A stretch of 64,000 nucleotides of DNA from Ectopseudomonas composti (GCF_900115475.1 NZ_FOWP01000005.1:310001-374000), one strand, 5' to 3'; shown: positions 28,103 to 36,965, counted from the stretch's first letter. Numbers and translations: made by a program. Notes: generated from the letters alone by a model not told the origin.

Positions 28103-29455
28103 TCAGAGGTTGTACTGCTTGCGTTTGCGGTAGAGGGTCGAGGTATCGATACCCAGGGTCTTGGCTGCCATGTCGAGGGTGCCGCTGCTGGCTAGCACGG
28201 CGGCAATGTGCGCCTTCTCCAGCTCTTCCAGGCTCATCGCCGCGCCAACTCGCACGGTACTGCTGGGGGCTTCGCTGCTGCCGCCGAGTCCGAGGTGGAC
28301 GACCTCCACGGTCTCGCTCTGGCAGATGATGCTGGCGCGTTCGATGACGTTGCGCAGTTCGCGGATGTTGCCCGGCCAGTGATAGGCCTGCAGGGCGGCG
28401 ATGGCCTCGGCGCTGAAGCCGCAGGCCGGGCGGCCGTAATCGCGGACGAAACGCACGAGGAAGCGTTCGGCTAGCGACATCACGTCCTCGTGGCGTTCGC
28501 GCAGTGGCGGCAGCTTGAGGGTGATGACGTTGAGGCGGTAGAGCAGGTCTTCGCGGAAACGCCCCTCGCGTACCATTTCGTCGAGGTCGAGGTTGGTGGC
28601 GGCGACGATGCGCACATCGGCGCGGCGGGTCACCGGGTCGCCGACGCGCTCGTATTCCTTGTCCTGGATGAAACGCAGCAACTTGGGCTGCAGGGCTAGT
28701 GGGAAGTCGCCGATTTCATCGAGGAACAGCGTGCCGCCATCGGCCTGGCTGACGCGGCCCTGGGTGCTCTCGCTGGCACCGGTGAAGGAGCCGCGAGCGT
28801 GGCCGAACAGCTCGCTTTCCATCAGTTCGGCCGTCAGTGACGGGCAGTTGATGGTCACGCAGGTGCGCTTGGCGCGCCGGCTCCAGCCGTGGATGGCGCG
28901 CGACAGCTCGCCCTTGCCGGTGCCGGACTCGCCGAGGATAAGGATGTTGGCATCAGTGGCGGCGACCTGACGCGCCGTTTCCAGAATCGCCATCATTGCC
29001 GGGCTATGCGAGTCGAGCCCGTCCTTGGCCTTGCGTACCTCACCCTCCAAGGCCTCCAGGCGCGCGGCCAGGGAGCGCACTTCCAACTGCTTGGCGGCAG
29101 CCAGGCGCAGTTGATCCGGGGTGCAGGGTTTGACCAGATAATCGGCGGCACCAGCCTGAATCGCGTCCACCGCTGTATCCACGGCGGAGTGAGCGGTGAC
29201 GATCACCACGCGCATCCATGGCGCCTGGATGCGCATCTGCGCCAGCAGGTCGAGACCGTTGTCCTCGCCGAGGCGCAGATCGAGGAAGCACAGGTCGAAC
29301 ACCTGGCGATGCAGTAGTGCTTCGGCCTGCGCGGCGCTGCTGGCACCGGCGACGTCGTAGCCCTCGTCTTCCAGGCAGTAGCGGAAGGTACGCAGGATTG
29401 CCGCTTCGTCGTCCACCAGCAGAATTCGTCCGCTGGTTTGCTCTGAAACTGCCAT
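28103..29455 (-). CDS. algB: Sigma-54-dependent response regulator AlgB
   Basis: A 450-residue NtrC-type activator: receiver (ILLVDDEAAILRTFRYCLED; Asp59 in CFLDLRLGEDNG), AAA+ domain with Walker A GESGTGKGE (176-184), a sigma-54 contact loop reading GSFTGA (223-228) in place of the usual GAFTGA, and FLDEIG, then a Fis-type helix-turn-helix at the end (AAKTLGIDTSTLYRKRKQ). In P. aeruginosa AlgB activates algD and quorum/virulence genes. Two sigma-54 promoters with matching upstream palindromes flank this locus and are its likely local targets. Confidence 0.95.
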   Translation of the reverse strand: MAVSEQTSGRILLVDDEAAILRTFRYCLEDEGYDVAGASSAAQAEALLHRQVFDLCFLDLRLGEDNGLDLLAQMRIQAPWMRVVIVTAHSAVDTAVDAIQAGAADYLVKPCTPDQLRLAAAKQLEVRSLAARLEALEGEVRKAKDGLDSHSPAMMAILETARQVAATDANILILGESGTGKGELSRAIHGWSRRAKRTCVTINCPSLTAELMESELFGHARGSFTGASESTQGRVSQADGGTLFLDEIGDFPLALQPKLLRFIQDKEYERVGDPVTRRADVRIVAATNLDLDEMVREGRFREDLLYRLNVITLKLPPLRERHEDVMSLAERFLVRFVRDYGRPACGFSAEAIAALQAYHWPGNIRELRNVIERASIICQSETVEVVHLGLGGSSEAPSSTVRVGAAMSLEELEKAHIAAVLASSGTLDMAAKTLGIDTSTLYRKRKQYNL

Positions 29456-29504
29456 GTATGTGCTCCGTCTGACTGGTCAATGCAGCTTAGTCAGGTAAAA
29501 ACCA

Positions 29505-29550
29505 TGCAAGTTGCACGGCCTGACTGCGCCAATACTGCACCCTGCATGCA
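29505..29550 (+). promoter_or_regulatory. TGCA-N3-TGCA palindromes upstream of the BON gene
   Basis: TGCAAGTTGCA (29505-29515), TGCACCCTGCA (29536-29546) and TGCATGCA (29543-29550), about 65-110 bases before a sigma-54 promoter and between algB and the BON-domain gene. Same motif, order and distance as at 25500-25547. They could also mediate autoregulation of algB, whose start is 50 bases away. Confidence 0.65.
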
Positions 29551-29613
29551 GGCAGGGTGCCTTTATTTATATTAACTATTTGTTTTTAAACGATTTTATT
29601 GAGTACGCTTGGC

Positions 29614-29629
29614 TGGCATGGGGCTTGCG
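29614..29629 (+). promoter_or_regulatory. Sigma-54 promoter of the BON-domain gene
   Basis: TGGCATGGGGCTTGCG has GG-N10-GC spacing and a consensus TTGC element. It is 39 bases ahead of the BON-domain ATG. Confidence 0.85.
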
Positions 29630-29667
29630 ATATTCCTCCATATCGTCTCACGAACAGGAGTGAAGCC

Positions 29668-30498
29668 ATGCCCCAGTTCAAACCCTTGTTACTGGCCGCC
29701 GGTACCGCGCTGATGCTCGGGCTGACACCGCTGGCCAGTCACGCTGCCGAAGACCAGCTGTCAGCGCAGCTTGAGGCGGCGCGCCAGGAAGGTTCTATCT
29801 GGACCGCCTTCGCTCTCAACCGCCACCTCAACCCGTTCAAGCTCGACATCGATGTGGAGGATGGCGAGGCCACCCTCAGCGGCAAAGTCGAAAGCGAGGT
29901 CCAGAAGGAGCTGGCCGAGCAGGTGGCGCTGAGCATAGAGGGCATCGATGCGGTGGACAATCGCATCGAAGTGGCTGGTGAAGCAGCCGAAGGCAATCCT
30001 CCAGGCCTGGTGCAGCGTCTGGAGGATGCTAGCCTGGCCGCCACGGTGAAGTCCAAGTTGCTGTGGAATAGCAATACCCGCGGCCTGGACATTCAGGTCA
30101 AGAGCGAGACCGGCAACATCACCCTCAGTGGCCATGCCCAAACCCCAGCGGCCAAGGAGTTGGCGGGCCAGCTGGCGGCCAATACCGACGGCGTGCGCGA
30201 GGTGTTCAACCATCTCAGCATCAGCACCGCCGACAGCAGTGGCAGCGAAGTGCAGACCACCCTCAATGAGGCGCGCGAGAACATCAGCGACGGCTGGATC
30301 ACCAGCAAGGTCAAGGCCAGTTTCCTCTACAGCCGCAACCTGGATGCGCTGAACATTTCGGTGAATACCGACGATGGTCTGGTCAGCCTGCGCGGTAACG
30401 TGCTGAGCAGTGCCGAGAAACGCCTGGCGGTCGAGATCGCCCGCAACATTCGCGGTGTGAAGGGTGTCGATGCCGACGCTCTGCGCATCAGCAGCTGA
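29668..30498 (+). CDS. Periplasmic BON-domain protein (OsmY-like)
   Basis: A 276-residue exported protein. A signal peptide (ending ASHA, near residue 27) precedes three BON repeats, recognisable by the recurring pattern of a helix, then a strand with a DG or TG turn followed by LSG/LRG (GEATLSGKVES; GNITLSGHAQT; GLVSLRGNVLS). BON proteins bind phospholipid or stabilise the envelope under osmotic stress. The ATG at 29668 follows CAGGAG; an earlier in-frame ATG at 29599 lies upstream of the sigma-54 transcription start and is rejected. Confidence 0.9.
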   Translation: MPQFKPLLLAAGTALMLGLTPLASHAAEDQLSAQLEAARQEGSIWTAFALNRHLNPFKLDIDVEDGEATLSGKVESEVQKELAEQVALSIEGIDAVDNRIEVAGEAAEGNPPGLVQRLEDASLAATVKSKLLWNSNTRGLDIQVKSETGNITLSGHAQTPAAKELAGQLAANTDGVREVFNHLSISTADSSGSEVQTTLNEARENISDGWITSKVKASFLYSRNLDALNISVNTDDGLVSLRGNVLSSAEKRLAVEIARNIRGVKGVDADALRISS

Positions 30499-30565
30499 AT
30501 TTCAACCCATCGCGGCCGCCCACAGTGGCCGTAATCCGCAAGTCCCATTGCCAAGGAGTCAATCC

Positions 30566-31000
30566 ATGAGCAGCAAGACCGCACAACTCAACGAACTGAT
30601 CGAAATCACCCGTGACGGCAAGCGCTTCTACGAACATGCCCATGAAGAGGTCAAGGATATCCGTCTGCAGGCGCTGTTCCGCGACATGGTGCGCGCCAAG
30701 ACCGAAGTAATCGACGCCCTCAGCGTCAAGGTCGCCGCCAACCAGAGTGAGCCGGCGTCCGGCGGCACCATGCTGGGCAAGCTGCGCCAGTTCTACGCCG
30801 ACACTCGCGCGACCCTGGCTAAGGACGAGGACGCCACTTACGTCGCGCAGCTGGAAGAGGCCGAGGACCGTATCCTGCATGCCTTCGAAGATGCGCTGGA
30901 AAGCGCGGACAATGACGTTCGTGTGCTGCTGGCAGTGGAGATGCCCAAGGTGCGTGCTTGTCACGACCGCATGCGCGCGCTGAAGCAGAACATGCAGTAA
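30566..31000 (+). CDS. PA2169-family four-helix-bundle protein (DUF2383)
   Basis: A 144-residue soluble protein starting MSSKTAQLNELIEITRDGKR. It is nearly all alpha-helical, with a ferritin-like pattern (FYEHAHEEVKD; LFRDMVRAKTEVIDAL; YVAQLEEAEDRILHAFEDAL). Members of this family are described as four-helix bundles of unknown function, often near stress genes. AAGGAG precedes the ATG. It follows the BON gene after 67 bases and is bounded by a terminator, so it is probably part of the same sigma-54 unit. Confidence 0.85.
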   Translation: MSSKTAQLNELIEITRDGKRFYEHAHEEVKDIRLQALFRDMVRAKTEVIDALSVKVAANQSEPASGGTMLGKLRQFYADTRATLAKDEDATYVAQLEEAEDRILHAFEDALESADNDVRVLLAVEMPKVRACHDRMRALKQNMQ

Positions 31001-31018
31001 CCCCTGCGGCGACACTCG

Positions 31019-31051
31019 AGCCCCTGCACGCATTGCGTGCGGGGGCTTTTT
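31019..31051 (+). terminator. Rho-independent terminator after the DUF2383 gene
   Basis: AGCCCC-T-GCACGC pairs with GCGTGC-G-GGGGCT around ATT, followed by five T residues. Confidence 0.92.
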
Positions 31052-31102
31052 GGTTGGGCAGATCGGACTGGCAAGTTTGTGCGCGTATTGCTTACTGGCT
31101 TA

Positions 31103-31392
31103 GCACTATCCGTTACCGCGTGTGCTGAGCGTTTGGGTTGCGCCCCTTATGGGCGCCACACCTTGATTCGCTGCGCTCACCCTTCGGGCCAGCCTGCGGC
31201 TGTTACTGCGCTTCGCTACGTTTCTTTGCTTGCCCAAGAAAGGTGTGCCAAAGAAGGGAACCCCGGCGCAGCCGGGGCCGGATGTCGGGGTGCCCTTCTC
31301 TTTGGTTACTTTCTCTTGGGCAAGCAAGAGAAAGTGACTCGCCCGTAAGGGGCGAAACCTAAACGTTCAGACGACGCGCTAACGGATAGTGC
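31103..31392. repeat. MITE-like inverted-repeat element
   Basis: Perfect 13-bp inverted ends GCACTATCCGTTA (31103-31115) and TAACGGATAGTGC (31380-31392) bound 290 bases that are largely self-complementary: CTTGCCCAAGAAAG near 31230 faces CTTTCTCTTGGGCAAG near 31310, and GAAGGGAACCCCGGC near 31252 faces a related GTCGGGGTGCCCTTC near 31282. No transposase or ORF is present. The rest of the 31052-31588 gap holds only the Pho box of pstS. Non-autonomous mobile element is the simplest reading. Confidence 0.7.
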
Positions 31393-31502
31393 CAGCACCG
31401 AAAGCACACACTTATTGCCAGTCCGGTATCACTCACACTTCCCCCAGACCATCCGAAGCGCTTTCTCTCTGCCACCTCCGAAAGTCGCCAGCATTCATTT
31501 AA

Positions 31503-31520
31503 CTGTCACATTCGTTTCAT
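31503..31520 (+). promoter_or_regulatory. Pho box of pstS
   Basis: CTGTCACATTCGTTTCAT: two seven-base PhoB half-sites (CTGTCAC, GTTTCAT) four bases apart, 68 bases ahead of the pstS ATG. The second half is weaker, and no good -10 follows at the usual distance. Confidence 0.7.
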
Positions 31521-31588
31521 AGAGTGTTCACGTGGCCTGCAGATACTTGGGCCCGTTCCATCCAACACTATCCTGCTAGGAGCAAGGC

Positions 31589-32557
31589 ATGAAACTGAAG
31601 CGTTTGATGGCGGCCCTGACTTTCGCCGCCGCTGGCGTAAGCGCCGTATCTGCTGTAGCCGCCGTCGACCCGGCTCTGCCAGCCTATGAAAAGACTTCCG
31701 GTGTATCGGGCAACCTGTCCAGCGTCGGTTCCGACTCGCTGGCCAACCTGATGACCCTGTGGGCAGAAGAGTTCAAGAAGAACTACCCCAACGTCAACAT
31801 CCAGATCCAGGCCGCCGGTTCCTCCACCGCGCCACCCGCGCTGACCGAAGGCACCGCCAACATGGGCCCGATGAGCCGTCCGATGAAGGACAGTGAAATC
31901 CAGGCCTTCGAAGAAAAGTATGGCTACAAGCCGACCGCCGTTCCGGTAGCCATCGACGCCCTGGCCGTGTTCGTGCACAAGGACAACCCGGTCAAGTCGC
32001 TGACCATGCATCAGGTCGATGCGATCTTCTCCAGCACGCGTCTGTGCGGTGAAGACAAGGACCTGAAAACCTGGGGCGACGTCGGTCTGACTGGCGAGTG
32101 GGCGAACAAGCCGATTCAACTGTTCGGTCGTAACTCGGTATCCGGCACCTACGGCTACTTCAAGGAAGAAGCCCTGTGCAAAGGCGACTTCAAGGCCAAC
32201 GTCAACGAGCAGCCGGGTTCGGCTTCCGTGGTCCAGTCGATCTCCAGCACCCTGAACGCCATCGGCTACTCGGGCATCGGTTACAAGACCTCCAGCGTTC
32301 GCGCTGTGCCGCTGGTAGACAAGAACGGCCAGGTCGAAGAAGCCAACGAAACCAACGCCCTGTCCGGCAAGTACCCGCTGGCTCGCTTCTTCTACGTCTA
32401 CCTGAACAAGGCGCCGAACCAGCCGCTGAGCCCGCTGGACGCCGAGTTCGTCAAGCTGGTGCTGTCCAAGCAAGGTCAGGAAGTGGTGGTGAAGGATGGC
32501 TACATCCCGCTGCCGTCCAAAGTGGTCGAGAAGACCATGAAGGAGCTGGGCCTGTAA
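31589..32557 (+). CDS. pstS: Phosphate-binding protein PstS
   Basis: A 322-residue periplasmic receptor of the high-affinity phosphate ABC importer. The signal peptide ends near residue 26 (SAVAAVDP). The phosphate-contacting segments are [12 protein letters not shown] near residue 48, [23 protein letters not shown] and [14 protein letters not shown]. It has the longer pseudomonad form rather than the E. coli form. It is followed by a 184-base gap containing a second Pho box, so pstC may be transcribed both with and without it. Confidence 0.95.
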   Translation: MKLKRLMAALTFAAAGVSAVSAVAAVDPALPAYEKTSGVSGNLSSVGSDSLANLMTLWAEEFKKNYPNVNIQIQAAGSSTAPPALTEGTANMGPMSRPMKDSEIQAFEEKYGYKPTAVPVAIDALAVFVHKDNPVKSLTMHQVDAIFSSTRLCGEDKDLKTWGDVGLTGEWANKPIQLFGRNSVSGTYGYFKEEALCKGDFKANVNEQPGSASVVQSISSTLNAIGYSGIGYKTSSVRAVPLVDKNGQVEEANETNALSGKYPLARFFYVYLNKAPNQPLSPLDAEFVKLVLSKQGQEVVVKDGYIPLPSKVVEKTMKELGL

Positions 32558-32652
32558 TTTCAGTGCCTGACGATGTCGGCCGACTGATGTTCATCTGATG
32601 GCCGACGCAGCCCACCGCTCCTGTGAGTGGTGGGCTTCGTCGTGTCAGGCGA

Positions 32653-32686
32653 CTGTAACCTTTCTGTCATACAAGCTCGCTAGATT
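32653..32686 (+). promoter_or_regulatory. Pho box and -10 of pstC
   Basis: CTGTAACCTTTCTGTCAT (32653-32670) is a near-perfect PhoB site. Ten bases later lies TAGATT (32681-32686), the normal position of the -10 in Pho promoters. It gives pstCAB-phoU their own phosphate-starvation promoter. Confidence 0.85.
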
Positions 32687-32741
32687 GACAAGCCTGGACA
32701 GCCCTATGCGCTGCACTTGAGCCCGCGCAGAGATTTCTCGC

Positions 32742-35027
32742 ATGAATGACTTGGCAAACGAATCCGTGAATCGCTCGCAGAACCCCCTGGGGATCGACTT
32801 CAACACCCCCGCCCTGCAACGCAAGCGTCGCCTGCGTGCACTGAAGGACCGCATGGCGCGTTGGTACGTCTCCATCGGTGGTCTGGCGGTGCTCGGTGCC
32901 ATCACCCTGATCTTCTTCTACCTGGCCCACGTCGTGTTGCCGATGTTCCAAGGCGCCGAGCTCGATGCGCGCAAGGTGCAGCAACCAGCCTGGCTGGCCG
33001 AGGCGCAAGCGCCGCTGTTGCTGGCTGTCGAAGAGCAGAATCAGGTGGCCATGCGTCTGGATACTGCCGGTGCCGTGCAGTTCTTCGAACTGAAGAGCGG
33101 TGAAGCGCTGCAACGCCTGCAGTTGGCGCTGCCAGAAGGCGTCAGCGTCGCCTCCGTCGCCCAGGACCAGCCGGGTACGCGCCGTGTGGTACTGGGTCTG
33201 TCCAATGGCCAGGCGCTGGTGATCCAGCACAACTACAAGATCACCTACCCGGATAACGTGCGCACCATCGCACCGCAGATCGAATACCCCTATGGCGAGA
33301 CGCCAATCGAGGTCGACCCGCAGGGCCGCCCGCTCGAGCACGTCGCCCTGAACATCAATGGCGGCACGCTGATGCTGGCCGGTTCAACCGGTAACGAGCT
33401 GCACCTGATCAGCCTCGGTCGCGAGGAAAATCTGTTCACCGGTGAGGTGAGCGTCAGCGAAGAGCGCATCGCCCTGCCGCAGATCGGCGAGCCGATCAGT
33501 CAACTGATCCTCGACCCGCGGCAGATGTGGCTGTACGTGTTCAATGGCGACTCCAGCGCGGATGTCTTCGACCTGCGCAAGCGTAGCCTCAACGGTCGCT
33601 ATGAACTGCTCAAGGACGCCTCCAACCGCGTCACCAGCGCCACCAGCCTGCTCGGCGGCATCTCGATCATGATCGGTGATGCCAAGGGCGGCATCCAGCA
33701 GTGGTTCATGGTGCGTGACAAGGACGGCAAGTCCACCTTCCAGTCGATCCGCAGCTTCCAGCTGGGCGACAGCGCGATCACCCAGATTCTGCCCGAGGAG
33801 CGCCGCAAGGGCTTCATGGCGCTGGATGCCGACGGTCGTCTGGGTATCTTCCACAGCACCGCACACCGCACCCTGCTCAAGCAGCAGGTCGCCGAAGGTA
33901 GCGCCATCGCTGCTCTGTCGCCGCGTGCCAGCCGTGTGCTGGTGGAGTCGGACGGCAAGCTACAACGCTTCGTGGTCGACAACCCGCACCCGGAGATTTC
34001 CTGGAGCTCGCTGTGGGGCAAGGTCTGGTACGAAAGCTATCCAGAACCTGACTACGTTTGGCAGTCGACCTCTGCCAACACCGACTTCGAAGCCAAGCTG
34101 AGCCTCTCGCCGTTGGCCTTCGGTACCCTCAAGGCCGCGTTCTACGCGATGCTGCTGGCCGCTCCGCTGGCCGTGGCCGCGGCGATCTACACCGCCTACT
34201 TCATGGCGCCGCGCATGCGCACCAAGGTCAAGCCAGTGATCGAGCTGATGGAGGCGCTGCCGACGGTGATCCTTGGTTTCTTCGCCGGTCTGTTCCTCGC
34301 ACCGTTCCTGGAGAACCACTTACCCGGCATCTTCAGCCTGTTGCTGCTGACGCCGGTGGGCATTCTGTTGTTCGGTTTCCTCTGGACCAAGTTGCCTGAG
34401 ACCGTCCGCCACCGCGTTCCCGAGGGCTGGGAGGCGGCGCTGCTGATTCCGGTGGTGATCGCCGTGGGCTGGTTCTCCATCGCCATCAGCGGCCATCTGG
34501 AAAACTGGCTGTTCGGCGGCAACATGCGCCTGTGGCTGTCCAACGACCTGGGTATTCCCTTCGACCAGCGCAACGCTCTGGTGGTCGGTCTGGCGATGGG
34601 TTTCGCGGTGATCCCGAACATCTACTCGATCGCCGAAGACGCCGTATTCAGCGTACCCAAGAGCCTGACCTTCGGCTCGCTGGCGCTCGGTGCCACGCCC
34701 TGGCAGACCTTGACTCGCGTGGTGATCCTCACCGCCAGCCCGGGCATCTTCTCGGCGCTGATGATCGGTATGGGCCGAGCTGTCGGCGAGACCATGATCG
34801 TGCTGATGGCCACCGGCAACACGCCGATCATGGACGTGAACATCTTCGAAGGCATGCGCACCCTGGCGGCTAACGTCGCGGTCGAAATGCCCGAGTCCGA
34901 GGTCGGCGGTACTCACTACCGCGTGCTGTTTCTGGCCGCGCTGGTGCTGTTGATGTTCACCTTCGTGATGAACACCCTGGCCGAGCTGATTCGCCAGCGT
35001 CTGCGCACCAAGTATTCGAGCCTGTAA
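32742..35027 (+). CDS. pstC: Phosphate ABC transporter permease PstC (long form)
   Basis: A 761-residue inner-membrane permease, more than twice the E. coli length. One helix (about residues 46-66) is followed by a periplasmic region of about 390 residues with beta-propeller-like repeats, then the permease core with about six helices from residue 455. The binding-protein-dependent transport signature is SLALGATPWQTLTRVVILTASPG near residue 645-670. Long PstC proteins of this kind are normal in pseudomonads; what the extra domain does is not established to my knowledge. Confidence 0.93.
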   Translation: MNDLANESVNRSQNPLGIDFNTPALQRKRRLRALKDRMARWYVSIGGLAVLGAITLIFFYLAHVVLPMFQGAELDARKVQQPAWLAEAQAPLLLAVEEQNQVAMRLDTAGAVQFFELKSGEALQRLQLALPEGVSVASVAQDQPGTRRVVLGLSNGQALVIQHNYKITYPDNVRTIAPQIEYPYGETPIEVDPQGRPLEHVALNINGGTLMLAGSTGNELHLISLGREENLFTGEVSVSEERIALPQIGEPISQLILDPRQMWLYVFNGDSSADVFDLRKRSLNGRYELLKDASNRVTSATSLLGGISIMIGDAKGGIQQWFMVRDKDGKSTFQSIRSFQLGDSAITQILPEERRKGFMALDADGRLGIFHSTAHRTLLKQQVAEGSAIAALSPRASRVLVESDGKLQRFVVDNPHPEISWSSLWGKVWYESYPEPDYVWQSTSANTDFEAKLSLSPLAFGTLKAAFYAMLLAAPLAVAAAIYTAYFMAPRMRTKVKPVIELMEALPTVILGFFAGLFLAPFLENHLPGIFSLLLLTPVGILLFGFLWTKLPETVRHRVPEGWEAALLIPVVIAVGWFSIAISGHLENWLFGGNMRLWLSNDLGIPFDQRNALVVGLAMGFAVIPNIYSIAEDAVFSVPKSLTFGSLALGATPWQTLTRVVILTASPGIFSALMIGMGRAVGETMIVLMATGNTPIMDVNIFEGMRTLAANVAVEMPESEVGGTHYRVLFLAALVLLMFTFVMNTLAELIRQRLRTKYSSL

Positions 35028-35051
35028 AACATGCCTGCGCAGCAGGCCAAC

Positions 35052-35196
35052 TGATGACCCTCTCCCACTTGTGGGAGAGGGTGCCCCGAAGGGGCGGGAG
35101 AGGGCGTTTCGGTCGCGTGCCGTAGCCCTCTCCCCCGACCCCTCTCCCGCAAGCGGGAGAGGGGAGATAAAGCAGCCCTTCTCCCAGGAGAAGGGC
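35052..35196. repeat. Tandem palindromic repeats between pstC and pstA
   Basis: Three stem-loops in a row: CCCTCTCCCA / TGGGAGAGGG (from 35058), CCTCTCCCGC / GCGGGAGAGG (35141-35162), and a perfect GCCCTTCTCC / GGAGAAGGGC (35175-35196). The first begins TGATGACCCTCTCCCA like the repeat at 9223. They sit inside the operon, 32 bases before the pstA start. Confidence 0.85.
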
Positions 35197-35228
35197 GCAA
35201 TGCAAGATTTCATTCAAGGTGTGATGCC

Positions 35229-36899
35229 GTGAAACAGAACAACCTGAAATCCTGGTACAAGAGCGGCGCTCCGGGCGTGTGGATGAGCGGGGGCGCAGTG
35301 GCCATCGCCATCATCATGACCCTCGGCCTGCTGGCGGTGATCGCCTCCCGCGGTCTTGGCCACTTCTGGCCGGCGGATATCCTCGAGGCCGACTATCAGG
35401 TGCCCGGTCAGGAGGCACGGGTACTGCTGGGTGAAGTGGTGCAGGTGGAGGAGGTGCCGCGTGCACGTCTCGCTGCCGCCGGCATGCCGGTCGCCGCCGA
35501 GGGTGGCGAGTTCATGACCCGCGAGCTGTTCAAGGTGGGTAACCGCGATCTGTTCGGTGCTGACTTCACCTGGGTGGTTGGCGAATGGCTGAGCAATCCG
35601 CGCAAGCCGGCTGGCATCACCGTGCTGGAGCGCCGCGAGTGGGGCAATTTCTACGGCAACCTGGTCAACGTCAAGGAAGGCGGCCAGGTGGTCGCCGAGG
35701 GTGATGCGGCCTGGGCGGCATTGCAGGAGCGCCTGGATCGTGTCGACGACCTGCATGCGCAGCTGGTGCGCCTGGAGAAGCGTGACATCGGCCGCATCAA
35801 CCATGGCCTCGAACGTATCCGCCTGGAGGGCCGCAAGCTGCAGCTGCAGGACAAGCTGGATGCTGCCGCACAGGCCGACATGGATGCCCGCCGCGATGCG
35901 TGGAATGCCGAGTACAAGGTGCTCGAAGAGCGCATGGTGGCGCTGACCCAGCAGATCAACCGTGACAGTGTGACCCTGAGCGCCAGCGATGGCCGTCTGA
36001 CCGAGATCGCCCTGGGCAAGATTGTTCGTGCCTTCCGCCCGAACGCCATGAGCACCGTCGACAAGCTCGGCTTCTATGCCATGAAGCTATGGGAATTCGT
36101 CAGCGACGAGCCGCGTGAGGCCAACACCGAAGGCGGGATCTTCCCGGCCATCTTCGGTACCGTGCTGATGGTCATGCTGATGGCGGTGATCGTCACCCCG
36201 TTCGGCGTGATCGCTGCGGTGTACCTGCGTGAATACGCGCACCAAGGCGCACTGACCCGGGTGATCCGCATTGCGGTGAACAACCTGGCCGGCGTACCGT
36301 CGATCGTCTACGGCGTATTCGGTCTGGGCTTTTTCGTCTATGTACTGGGTGGTTCGATCGACCAGTTGTTCTTCCCCGAGTCTGCGCCGGCACCGACCTT
36401 CGGCACGCCGGGCCTGATGTGGGCCTCGCTGACGCTGGCGATCCTCACCCTGCCGGTGGTGATCGTCGCCACCGAGGAAGGTCTGGCGCGCATCCCGCGA
36501 GCGGTGCGCGAGGGTTCGCTGGCGCTCGGTGCGACCAAGGCCGAGACGCTGTGGAAGGTGGTCATTCCGATGGCCAGCCCGGCGATGATGACCGGCCTGA
36601 TTCTCGCCGTGGCGCGTGCCGCCGGTGAGGTGGCGCCGCTGATGCTGGTGGGTGTGGTCAAGCTGGCACCGACCCTGCCGCTCAACGGCAACTACCCTTA
36701 CCTGCACCTGGATCAGAAGATCATGCACCTGGGCTTCCACATCTACGACGTCGGCTTCCAGAGCCCCAACGTCGAGGCCGCTCGCCCGCTGGTTTACGCC
36801 ACGGCGCTGCTGCTGGTGATCGTCATCGCCCTGCTCAACCTGACCGCGGTCTATATCCGTAACCACCTGCGCGAGAAGTACAAGGCGCTGGATCACTAA
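35229..36899 (+). CDS. pstA: Phosphate ABC transporter permease PstA (long form)
   Basis: A 556-residue permease with a GTG start (GTGAAACAG). The first helix (about residues 20-42) is followed by an extra periplasmic region of about 230 residues with a coiled-coil part, then the permease core from about residue 300. The transport signature is GSLALGATKAETLWKVVIPMAS near residue 430. PstA pairs with PstC to form the channel. The extra domain parallels that of PstC, so the two enlarged domains may face each other in the periplasm. Confidence 0.93.
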   Translation: MKQNNLKSWYKSGAPGVWMSGGAVAIAIIMTLGLLAVIASRGLGHFWPADILEADYQVPGQEARVLLGEVVQVEEVPRARLAAAGMPVAAEGGEFMTRELFKVGNRDLFGADFTWVVGEWLSNPRKPAGITVLERREWGNFYGNLVNVKEGGQVVAEGDAAWAALQERLDRVDDLHAQLVRLEKRDIGRINHGLERIRLEGRKLQLQDKLDAAAQADMDARRDAWNAEYKVLEERMVALTQQINRDSVTLSASDGRLTEIALGKIVRAFRPNAMSTVDKLGFYAMKLWEFVSDEPREANTEGGIFPAIFGTVLMVMLMAVIVTPFGVIAAVYLREYAHQGALTRVIRIAVNNLAGVPSIVYGVFGLGFFVYVLGGSIDQLFFPESAPAPTFGTPGLMWASLTLAILTLPVVIVATEEGLARIPRAVREGSLALGATKAETLWKVVIPMASPAMMTGLILAVARAAGEVAPLMLVGVVKLAPTLPLNGNYPYLHLDQKIMHLGFHIYDVGFQSPNVEAARPLVYATALLLVIVIALLNLTAVYIRNHLREKYKALDH

Positions 36900-36965
36900 C
36901 GCAGCTACGAGTCGCGCACCGCCGGTGCGCAGCTTGCAGCTTGTAGCTACGAACGGAGTGAGTTT

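Noticed and set aside
31103..31392. Insertion sequence with transposase
   Set aside because: Inverted ends are clear but no transposase frame exists within 290 bases; kept only as a non-autonomous repeat.
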